From assembly GCA_039715055.1 (NCBI GenBank), contig JBDLID010000080.1:1-14488 (forward strand): a stretch of 14,488 nt of DNA, read 5' to 3'. Both the position numbers and the translations under genes were made by a program. The notes under the pieces are model-generated. The model did not search any database, was not told the origin of the DNA, and saw only the letters and a program-made list of their open reading frames with translations. The first letter of the stretch is position 1. Each line of letters opens with the position of its first letter. Of this stretch, positions 7,709 through 13,903 are shown one piece after another. This stretch comes from JBDLID01 sp039715055. GTDB taxonomy: Bacteria > Desulfobacterota > Desulfobulbia > Desulfobulbales > Desulfocapsaceae.

Positions 7709-7877
7709 GTAACTATTCAGCTGCACTCCATCTTGTCCCATTTAAGCCTTCTCACATAGCACAAGTATGTTTTGAAGTCTTAAATGAACCAACCTGAAGC
7801 ACTTCCGGAGTCTACGCTTACCTGAACAGTTACAGTTCAGTGTAATGGGCAATATTCTTTTCTTGCTGAATAGTTAC
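7709..7877. repeat. Terminal-inverted-repeat element, copy 2 (MITE-like)
   Basis: A 169-bp unit bounded by GTAACTATTCAGC (7709-7721) and GCTGAATAGTTAC (7865-7877). TAGCACAAGTA again lies exactly 48 bp from the left end (7757), and CTGAACAGTTACAGTTC recurs at 7822, 44 bp before the right end motif (45 bp in copy 1). Most other bases differ from copy 1. In this copy 7739-7786 fold into a 17-bp interrupted hairpin (CATTTAAG with CTTAAATG, CTTC with GAAG, ACATA with TATGT) presenting GCACAAG as the loop. It ends 68 bp before the histidine kinase start, so it may affect that gene's promoter. Confidence 0.65.
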
Positions 7878-7888
7878 TATTGTATATT

Positions 7889-7894
7889 TATAAT
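7889..7894 (+). promoter_or_regulatory. Possible -10 box of the histidine kinase gene
   Basis: A consensus TATAAT hexamer lies in an A/T-rich stretch 51 bp before the kinase ATG. No good -35 box sits at the standard distance; TTGCTG at 7863-7868 is 20 bp away and belongs to the end of repeat copy 2. If this promoter is used, the repeat has supplied its upstream part. Confidence 0.3.
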
Positions 7895-7945
7895 ATCTGT
7901 AAAAATACATACAGAGTGCTGCCGATTTAAGGGAATGAAGAAAAA

Positions 7946-10900
7946 ATGACCACGGATAAAATATCCAGCAAGGTAGCGGAAAAGCAGCTCCATCTCCTCT
8001 ACCAGCAGCTCCCGCTCTCCCTTTTTACAACGGCTGCCATCTCACTGCTGCTGTTTCTCTATCAGCCATTTTTTGTACACAAATCTCTGCTTCAAATCTG
8101 GTTTGCCCTGTCCCTGTTTATTGTCCTGCTTCGCGGGATCACCTCTGTTGCCTACAGCAGGGCTCACAAACAGCCCCCATTGCCGCGCCGCTTTTATGAG
8201 AGTCTATTCCTGGCGGGTGTGATATTGGCCGGTATTGTCTGGGGAAGCCTGGGCTGGTACATCTTTCCCGTCGCAAGTGAAAGCAACGGCCAGATGATCT
8301 TTTTTGTTGCGCTGATCGGAATTGCCGGCGGCTCAATGACCACCCTTTCCTACCGGATCCTGCCCAGCTATCTCTTTATCAGCCTGACCCTGCTGCCGCT
8401 GGTCATCAAGATCTACCGTATGCCCGGCACTCAGAACCTTTTTGTTTCCGTTGGCTTACTGGCCTATGTATTTTTTCTCCTGAAAATCATATCGACATTC
8501 CAGAAAAACAACACACAGATTCTCCTCATGGAGGAGGAGGCCCGGAAAAGGGAAAAAAAACTGCAGGTATCACAAGAGGAAGCCGAGGCCAACACCCTCT
8601 ATCTTGAGTCCATTCTGCAATCTTCCACCGAAACGGCCATTATTGCAACGGACACCAATTTCCGCATCAACTACTTCAACCCAAAAGCCGAACACATTTT
8701 TGGAATGAAACGGAATGAGGTCCTGGGAAATACTATCCAGGACATCCATGCTCTGACCGGCAGGTCAGGGAAGAAATTGAACCGCTTTGATCATATTGTC
8801 GACACGGTTCGCCAGACCGGTTTCTACCAGTTTTTCATCCACCTGGGCCCGGCACACCTTAATGCCCGCATCAACAGCATCAAAGATCATAACAATCACT
8901 TTGCCGGTTTCCTGTTGATGATCAACGATATTACCGAAGAAAAACAAAAAGAAGAAAAACTGCGCAAACTATCCCGGGCTGTGGAGCAGAGCCACTCCAC
9001 CATTGTCATCACTGACCTTGCCGGCAATATCGAATTTGTCAACCCGGCCTTTACCCGCTCCACAGGGTACACCCGGTCTGAAGCAATCGGTCATAACCCG
9101 AGATTATTGAAATCCGAGCTTCAGGCCAAATCTTTCTACAAGTCCATGTGGGATACGTTGACAGCCGGTAAAGTTTGGCAGGGAGAACTTCACAATAAAC
9201 GCAAGGACGGCACCCTGTACTGGGAATTCGCCACCATATCACCGGTCAAAGATAAAAACGGAACCACTACTCACTATGTTGCGGTCAAAGAAGACATCAC
9301 CCTTCGTAAAGAAACCGAACAACAGCTGATCAAAGCCCATTATCAGGCCGAGACGGCAAACCAGGCAAAATCAAGTTTCCTTGCCAATATGAGTCACGAG
9401 ATCCGGACTCCGATCAACGGCATCATCGGCATGACCAGGCTTGCCCTGCAGGCAGATCTGAACGACAAAACACAGCACCTCCATTTTCTCACAACCATTA
9501 GTTCTCTGGCTGACACCTTGCTTGATCTCATCAACCAGATCCTTGATTTTTCTAAAATTGAAGCCGGGGAACTCCAGCTTGAAAATGAAGAATTTAATAT
9601 CAGGGATACAGTGGATTCTGCCCTCCTGGCGGTAAGTGCCCCGGCAAAGGATAAAAATCTCGAGCTCACCTGTGAAATCCCTCCCGAGGTCAATACAATC
9701 GTCAGGGGAGACAGCCTCAGGCTGCAGCAGGTTCTGCTGAACCTCTTGAGCAACAGTGTCAAATTCACCGATACAGGTCAGGTGCATGTGAATGTCAGTC
9801 AGAAGGCCACAGAAGATGGCAGGCTTGAAATTCACTTTCAGGTCCGGGACACGGGCTGCGGAATCAAAAAGGAAAATATCCAGTCTGTTTTTGACAGTTT
9901 CATCCAGGGCGAGGCAGGAATCACCCGACGGTTTGGCGGAACCGGGCTGGGCCTGACCATCTGTAAAAAACTATGTGATCTGATGGGAGGAGACATCTAC
10001 GTCTCCAGTGAATTCGGGGAAGGAAGCACATTCAGGTTTTATATTGTCGTTGAGAAAACCGAAAGCGAGCCCGCAGCAATTACCGAAAAAACATCAAAAC
10101 CGCTGTCCCGGCTTCGCCCCCTCTACCTCCTTCTTGTTGAGGACAATGAAATCAACCGGGAGCTGGCCCGGTTGACTCTTGAAAACGATCACCACACGGT
10201 TTTAGAGGCCGAAAATGGGTTGCTGGCGTTGTCACTTCTTATGGAGCACCGCTTTGATGCTGTACTGATGGATCTCCAGATGCCGGAGATGGATGGTCTG
10301 ACAGCAACCACCATTATCCGCTCCTGCGAAAATGGAATACCGCATGAACTGGCACCTCCGGAACTTGACAAAAAACTGCAGGGAACTCATGTCCCCATAA
10401 TTGCCATGACGGCTCATGCCTTCAGTGGAGATAAACAAAGATGTCTGGAGGTCGGCATGGACTATTACCTGACCAAACCATTCAAACCTGAGCAGCTGTC
10501 ACAGATTCTGGCTCAAGCCGTTGCTGGTGCACCTGCTGCTCCAGTTACACCAACAAACACGATAGCAACGGAGGAAGTAATGACCGATATGAGGACTCAC
10601 TTCAAGAAGAGTTATGGGTTGGAGGACGAACAGATCGACCAGCTCATACTAAAATTCCGTGAAAACCTGGGCGAGAACCTGGAACAGGTCGAACGACTTA
10701 TGTCAGAAGGGGATGTCACACTTCTTGCCCCTCTCTTTCATACAATCAAGGGAGTGCTGCTCAATGCCGGCCAAGGCAAACTGGCCGCTAAAACTGCAGA
10801 GCTTGAGCAACTTGCCAAGACCCCGGGCAGCCTTTCCGAAGTCATCGACCAGTATGCAGAGATACGAGCACCTCTGGAAGCAATGGTTGAAGAAGTGTGA
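7946..10900 (+). CDS. Membrane-bound hybrid histidine kinase (PAS-PAS-HisKA-HATPase-REC-HPt)
   Basis: A 984-residue phosphorelay kinase of the inner membrane. The first about 190 residues hold six or seven hydrophobic segments without a large periplasmic loop, then a short coiled stretch (195-215). Two PAS domains follow (about 220-335 and 340-460; the second has the SRAVEQSHSTIVITD start common in such kinases). HisKA carries the phospho-accepting H484 in MSHEIRTP. The ATPase domain has its N box around N603, then RDTGCGI and GGTGLGLTI. The receiver domain (about 726-850) has VEDN, the acceptor D776 in VLMDLQMPEMDG and the TKPF lysine. The C-terminal HPt domain has H932 in FHTIKG. All phosphorelay residues are present, so it should be active. 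No response regulator or output gene adjoins it, so it is an orphan whose target is elsewhere. Start has AAGGGA upstream (7929-7934). The signal is unknown; the PAS domains give no cofactor clue. Confidence 0.95.
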   Translation: MTTDKISSKVAEKQLHLLYQQLPLSLFTTAAISLLLFLYQPFFVHKSLLQIWFALSLFIVLLRGITSVAYSRAHKQPPLPRRFYESLFLAGVILAGIVWGSLGWYIFPVASESNGQMIFFVALIGIAGGSMTTLSYRILPSYLFISLTLLPLVIKIYRMPGTQNLFVSVGLLAYVFFLLKIISTFQKNNTQILLMEEEARKREKKLQVSQEEAEANTLYLESILQSSTETAIIATDTNFRINYFNPKAEHIFGMKRNEVLGNTIQDIHALTGRSGKKLNRFDHIVDTVRQTGFYQFFIHLGPAHLNARINSIKDHNNHFAGFLLMINDITEEKQKEEKLRKLSRAVEQSHSTIVITDLAGNIEFVNPAFTRSTGYTRSEAIGHNPRLLKSELQAKSFYKSMWDTLTAGKVWQGELHNKRKDGTLYWEFATISPVKDKNGTTTHYVAVKEDITLRKETEQQLIKAHYQAETANQAKSSFLANMSHEIRTPINGIIGMTRLALQADLNDKTQHLHFLTTISSLADTLLDLINQILDFSKIEAGELQLENEEFNIRDTVDSALLAVSAPAKDKNLELTCEIPPEVNTIVRGDSLRLQQVLLNLLSNSVKFTDTGQVHVNVSQKATEDGRLEIHFQVRDTGCGIKKENIQSVFDSFIQGEAGITRRFGGTGLGLTICKKLCDLMGGDIYVSSEFGEGSTFRFYIVVEKTESEPAAITEKTSKPLSRLRPLYLLLVEDNEINRELARLTLENDHHTVLEAENGLLALSLLMEHRFDAVLMDLQMPEMDGLTATTIIRSCENGIPHELAPPELDKKLQGTHVPIIAMTAHAFSGDKQRCLEVGMDYYLTKPFKPEQLSQILAQAVAGAPAAPVTPTNTIATEEVMTDMRTHFKKSYGLEDEQIDQLILKFRENLGENLEQVERLMSEGDVTLLAPLFHTIKGVLLNAGQGKLAAKTAELEQLAKTPGSLSEVIDQYAEIRAPLEAMVEEV

Positions 10901-10917
10901 CTAATGGCCAGGGTGCA

Positions 10918-10960
10918 ACACTCCCTTCAGCAGTCAGAGTCAGTCCAGAAGAGTGTATTT
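10918..10960 (+). terminator. Weak hairpin terminator candidate between convergent genes
   Basis: ACACT plus CTTC (10918-10922, 10925-10928) pair with GAAG plus AGTGT (10948-10956), a 9-bp stem with a two-base bulge and a 19-nt loop, followed by ATTTT. It sits 17 bp after the kinase stop, where a terminator is expected before the convergent ferritin-like gene. The large loop and short T-tract make it a modest candidate. Confidence 0.35.
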
Positions 10961-10988
10961 TGACGCTGACAATGACGGGCTGGCAGAA

Positions 10989-11465
10989 CTATTTTTTCAG
11001 GGCGGCCAGCTCCCTGGCAAGAATTGTGATATGGCTCATCTCTTCTTTGATGATGAGATCCAGCTTATCCGCTCCCCATTTGGCAGGAACCATCCCCTTC
11101 ATGCCAAGATAAAAAACGATTGAATCTTTCTCGGCAGCAATTGCTGAGGTCAAAATCTCCTTCATCGATTTAAAATCCATACTCTTTTTAAAAAAGACAC
11201 GGGTATCGGCCAAAGCCCGCAGATACTCTGCCGCGTCCTGGTCCGGGTCAAAGGTGGCCTCCTGCTTCTCCATACCGGACAGTTCGGAGCGCATGTCAGC
11301 AAACACCTTTTCATGGTGCTTCTCCATACCTGCCAGCCTCTGCAGCAGCTCTTTGTGAGAGTCATCTTCAATGGTCTCAGCAGCCTTTTGATAAAACTTC
11401 ATACCATTTCTTTCAATCTGCTCTGCCATTTCAAATACTTCATCTGCATTAAAATCATAAGCCAT
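10989..11465 (-). CDS. Rubrerythrin-like ferritin-family diiron protein
   Basis: A 158-residue four-helix-bundle protein of the ferritin-like superfamily. The expected diiron ligands are all present in two repeats: E18, then E48 with H51 (EKHH) in the first half, and E112, then E142 with H145 (EEMSH) in the second. No C-terminal rubredoxin domain with its Cys pairs follows, so this is not a full rubrerythrin. Family members in anaerobes reduce peroxide or handle iron, and the protein is probably cytoplasmic. It starts ATG at 11465 with AGAGGA about 10 bases upstream on the minus strand. The gene is separated by 200 bp from the small membrane peptide gene and converges with the histidine kinase, so it is probably transcribed separately. 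Domain call is firm; peroxidase versus iron storage cannot be settled from sequence. Confidence 0.88.
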   Translation of the reverse strand: MAYDFNADEVFEMAEQIERNGMKFYQKAAETIEDDSHKELLQRLAGMEKHHEKVFADMRSELSGMEKQEATFDPDQDAAEYLRALADTRVFFKKSMDFKSMKEILTSAIAAEKDSIVFYLGMKGMVPAKWGADKLDLIIKEEMSHITILARELAALKK

Positions 11466-11665
11466 GGTTGATTATTTCCTCTTTTGTTTACAGATTCCGG
11501 CAGTTTTGAAAAACATCCTCGGGGGCCTGTCTGAGAACTGCAGTTTACCGGATTTACCAAAAATCACCTCAGAGGGACCACTGCAGGTGGGCTGCCGGGA
11601 GTTCTAAGCTGCTTCTGATCCGGAAGGTCACACTGTTGTCCGCTGAACTGCGAACTGCCGGACCC

Positions 11666-11773
11666 TCAGGTACTGCCCGAGATGATCCCAAGAAAACTAA
11701 CGCCTACAAAGGCTACGAGAACAGCAACAATCAGCCATTCCAGCTTTGACTGCTTTTTCACCCTGTTTTCCAT
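11666..11773 (-). CDS. 35-residue single-helix membrane peptide
   Basis: A frame of 35 codons on the minus strand (ATG at 11771-11773, stop TGA at 11666-11668). The product has a basic, polar N-terminus (MENRVKKQSKLEW) and a 20-residue hydrophobic helix (from LIVAVLVAFVG to LGIIS), so it should be a one-pass membrane peptide with its N-terminus inside. It begins 44 bp after the stop of the polytopic membrane protein and is probably on the same transcript. The ribosome binding site is weak (AAGACGAAC before the ATG), and a TATAAT-like string lies about 15 bases upstream. I do not recognise a family. The amphipathic N-terminus followed by a clean helix argues for a real gene, perhaps a small subunit of the neighbouring transporter. 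Confidence 0.5.
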   Translation of the reverse strand: MENRVKKQSKLEWLIVAVLVAFVGVSFLGIISGST

Positions 11774-11817
11774 CTGTTCGTCTTATTATAAAATGATCTG
11801 AATAGTTATAAGATAGC

Positions 11818-12822
11818 CTAATATAACATCGACAGGTTGGAAAAAACAACACCCCAGGTACAAATCAAAGTGAACAGGATGACAAGAACCAGAGCGGTCG
11901 TTATCCATTTTTTCTGCACCTCTGCAACAATAAAACGCAAGGATTCCTTTTTCTCAACCAGCACAGATGCACCGCCAATAAAACCCAGAAATGTGCCACC
12001 AAACAGGCAGATATATATGGGATACCCTATAAAGTTATACCCTTTCTGGAGGATATCAAATGGGCAGTGATGGGTTGGCATCTCATAAAAGTAGAGTGAA
12101 ATAAAAGAAATAATCGAAGCGATGGAGACCACAAAGAAAAGCATGGATGTGGCCATCAGCAGATAGCTGAGAAACCGTTTACGGAAAATAAGGCAGCCCA
12201 CGCCATTTCCCAGGAAAACAATGACCGTCACATAGAAAGCAACCATCATCTCCACCACCGGCAGGGATGATAAAGAGGCTGCGACCCCTATGGAGCTGTC
12301 ACTGAAAAGTGCGCCGCAGCAGGATGTTATAACATTTGGTTTCAGGTCAACAAAATAACTGTAGGTGAGCGCAGCATCAAGAAGCAGCAATGGGGCCAGA
12401 ACCAGCACCATCTTATACTTGAACCGGACAAGCGGGTAATCCTCGGCTCGCTGGTCAACATAGTTGATTGCGATCCAGGTGGCTGCCAGGAAGAAAACTG
12501 CGATCTTGGTATAGAGCAGATACCAGCCGATGGGGTTGGCATTAAGCGAACCGGTGGCGCACATGGCACCGGTAAAAATCGTATGGATATCATCGACAGT
12601 GTAGATGAAGAGAAATACCGACAGCACCTCAAAACCGAGAACATAGTTCATCAGCGTTGAAATGAGATAGGTTTTCCTCTCAAGTTCCAGCTGCTCCGCA
12701 GAGGAGGACTCAATATCCCAGCGGGTAATTATCTTTATTCCCAGCAGGGAACAGAGAAGCACCATGGCTGAAACGAAAAATGAACCGACCAGAAGTGAGA
12801 GTACGGCAGGATGAAAAATCAT
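11818..12822 (-). CDS. Polytopic membrane protein with conserved-looking Cys/His motifs, ABC-system partner
   Basis: A 334-residue integral membrane protein with about eight or nine hydrophobic helices. I do not recognise a named family with certainty. Non-helical segments hold cysteine and histidine clusters: MCATGSLNANPIGW (C88), TSCCGALF (C168, C169) and EMPTHHCPFDIL (H251, H252, C253). Clusters of this kind at the ends of membrane helices suggest metal or heme binding or disulfide exchange on the outer face. The start lies only 6 bp downstream of the stop of the LolD/MacB-type ATPase, so the two are surely co-transcribed and probably work together. It lacks the FtsX fold and is therefore not simply a second permease of the standard type. 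Possible roles are a dedicated transporter component or a membrane redox partner; the sequence cannot decide. Real gene, unknown function. Confidence 0.8.
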   Translation of the reverse strand: MIFHPAVLSLLVGSFFVSAMVLLCSLLGIKIITRWDIESSSAEQLELERKTYLISTLMNYVLGFEVLSVFLFIYTVDDIHTIFTGAMCATGSLNANPIGWYLLYTKIAVFFLAATWIAINYVDQRAEDYPLVRFKYKMVLVLAPLLLLDAALTYSYFVDLKPNVITSCCGALFSDSSIGVAASLSSLPVVEMMVAFYVTVIVFLGNGVGCLIFRKRFLSYLLMATSMLFFVVSIASIISFISLYFYEMPTHHCPFDILQKGYNFIGYPIYICLFGGTFLGFIGGASVLVEKKESLRFIVAEVQKKWITTALVLVILFTLICTWGVVFSNLSMLY

Positions 12823-12828
12823 TTTCTG

Positions 12829-13518
12829 CTAAGCCCTGGTAACCTTACCATCACGCATTTCAATCACGGTATTGACAATGGGATTGTCGTAGACGAGCGG
12901 GTCATGGGTGGCAATAATAATGGTTTTCCCCTGCTCATTGAGTCCTTTCATAATCCGAATAAATTCTTCTGAGAGGTTGGTGTCGAGATGGGCGGTGGGC
13001 TCATCAGCCAGGATAATCCCCGGTTCATTGACAAGAGCCCGGGCAATGGCCACCCGCTGCTGCTCACCCCCTGAAAGGTCACGCACCTTTGTACTTTTTT
13101 TAGATAGGATGTCCAGGCTGTCGAGGATCTCACAGGCCCGTGTCGCCATATCAGCCATGTCCATGTCAGACGGATAAAGAGGCAGGGTCACATTCTGGGT
13201 CACATTAATATCCCTGACAAGATTGAACTGCTGAAAGATAAAACCGAACGTATCCCGCCTGATCTCTGTGAGAAATTTCTCAGGCAGCTTGGCAACATCC
13301 CTGTCGCCAACGATGATCCTGCCCGACGTGGGACGGCACATGCAGCCGAGGAGACTGAGCAGGGAGGTCTTGCCAGACCCACTGGGTCCCTTGATGACCG
13401 TCAAGTCACCCTCCTTGATGGCAACACTGACGTCATCAACTGCCCGCACCTGGTCAACCTTGCCGCTATTGTAAACCTTACTCACCTGCTCTGTTTTGAT
13501 GATTGCTGTATCACTCAT
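12829..13518 (-). CDS. LolD/MacB-type ABC transporter ATP-binding protein
   Basis: A 229-residue ATP-binding subunit of the group that works with FtsX-like permeases (LolCDE, MacB, FtsE). Motifs in order: Walker A GPSGSGKT (44-51), Q-loop FQQFNL (95-100), signature LSGGEQQR (148-155), Walker B IILADEPTAHLD (168-179) and the switch histidine H205 in IIATHD. An FtsX-type permease is encoded upstream on the same strand, and an unusual membrane protein 6 bp downstream. Systems of this kind usually act on lipoproteins, peptides or envelope assembly rather than importing solutes, but the substrate here is not visible. No clear ribosome binding site precedes the ATG at 13518; instead that ATG overlaps the stop of a short upstream frame (ATGA), which would allow translational coupling. 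Family call is firm. Confidence 0.95.
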   Translation of the reverse strand: MSDTAIIKTEQVSKVYNSGKVDQVRAVDDVSVAIKEGDLTVIKGPSGSGKTSLLSLLGCMCRPTSGRIIVGDRDVAKLPEKFLTEIRRDTFGFIFQQFNLVRDINVTQNVTLPLYPSDMDMADMATRACEILDSLDILSKKSTKVRDLSGGEQQRVAIARALVNEPGIILADEPTAHLDTNLSEEFIRIMKGLNEQGKTIIIATHDPLVYDNPIVNTVIEMRDGKVTRA

Positions 13519-13601
13519 TTGATCATGTTTATATAACGGTCACATTGAAAAATTGCCTTTTCAATACAATTGGTTAAGACCAGCATGACCTCTTCTGGTC
13601 C

Positions 13602-13707
13602 GGAGTGGTAGATGTTTGATTTGAGGGACGCCATAAACCCATCCATGGGGGCTTGGCCGCAGCCATCCGGGCTGCGGAACACCATCAAATCATACACCTA
13701 CCACTCC
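13602..13707. repeat. 106-nt palindromic element with nested hairpin
   Basis: The outer arms 13602-13624 and 13685-13707 are 23 bases long and match in 21 positions when one is inverted; the outermost part is GGAGTGGTAG against CTACCACTCC (one difference in the next bases). Inside, CCGCAGCC (13657-13664) pairs with GGCTGCGG (13670-13677), and CCCAT/ATGGG-type pairing is possible near 13638-13650. One of the two arm mismatches becomes a G-U pair in a minus-strand transcript, the direction of the flanking genes. It may be an intergenic repeat, a small mobile element or a structured RNA. It separates the permease from its likely ATPase. Confidence 0.65.
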
Positions 13708-13793
13708 TGCTCTTTGGAAAAAATCAATCCTCTATTTGGTTGTTAAATACCATGGCTGAATATTGTGGATAATCAGAAATAGCTTTTTTCACA

Positions 13794-13903
13794 GTTAAGC
13801 GGTCTGAGGTGGTGCAGTTTTTGATGTTCATGCCGGCCGGCTATAGCTTAACTATGCCGTCTGGCATGAACATCAAAAAATGTGCTGCCTCAGACCGCTT
13901 AAC
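13794..13903. repeat. 110-nt near-perfect palindrome overlapping the permease stop codon
   Basis: Arms of 41 bases, 13794-13834 and 13863-13903, match at 36 positions when one is inverted. Both outer ends read GTTAAGCGGTCTGAGG and its complement, and the inner ends TTTTTGATGTTCATGCC. All five differences lie in an 8-base block (13810-13817). The 28-nt centre can itself fold (CGGC/GCCG and ATAG/CTAT). The right arm contains the TAA stop of the permease gene, so the fold begins at that stop. No T-tract follows on either strand, so it is not a standard intrinsic terminator. Confidence 0.8.

Noticed and set aside
7487..7741. 84-codon minus-strand frame across the two repeat elements
   Set aside because: It reads through repeat sequence and hairpins and shows no domain or ribosome binding site; the repeats explain this stretch better.
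7421..7877. CRISPR array
   Set aside because: Only two diverged units, long and unequal, with inverted rather than direct repeat termini; no regular spacers.
9371..9835. Two overlapping minus-strand open frames (154 and 124 codons)
   Set aside because: Both are antisense to the HisKA and HATPase domains of the histidine kinase and have no protein-like features.
10897..11112. 71-codon plus-strand frame after the histidine kinase
   Set aside because: Mostly antisense to the ferritin-like gene, which has all its metal ligands; no separate support.
11496..11662. TCCGGCAGTT / AACTGCCGGA inverted repeat flanking the gap before the ferritin-like gene
   Set aside because: The 10-base arms are 147 bases apart with no supporting structure; chance or a regulator site cannot be told apart.
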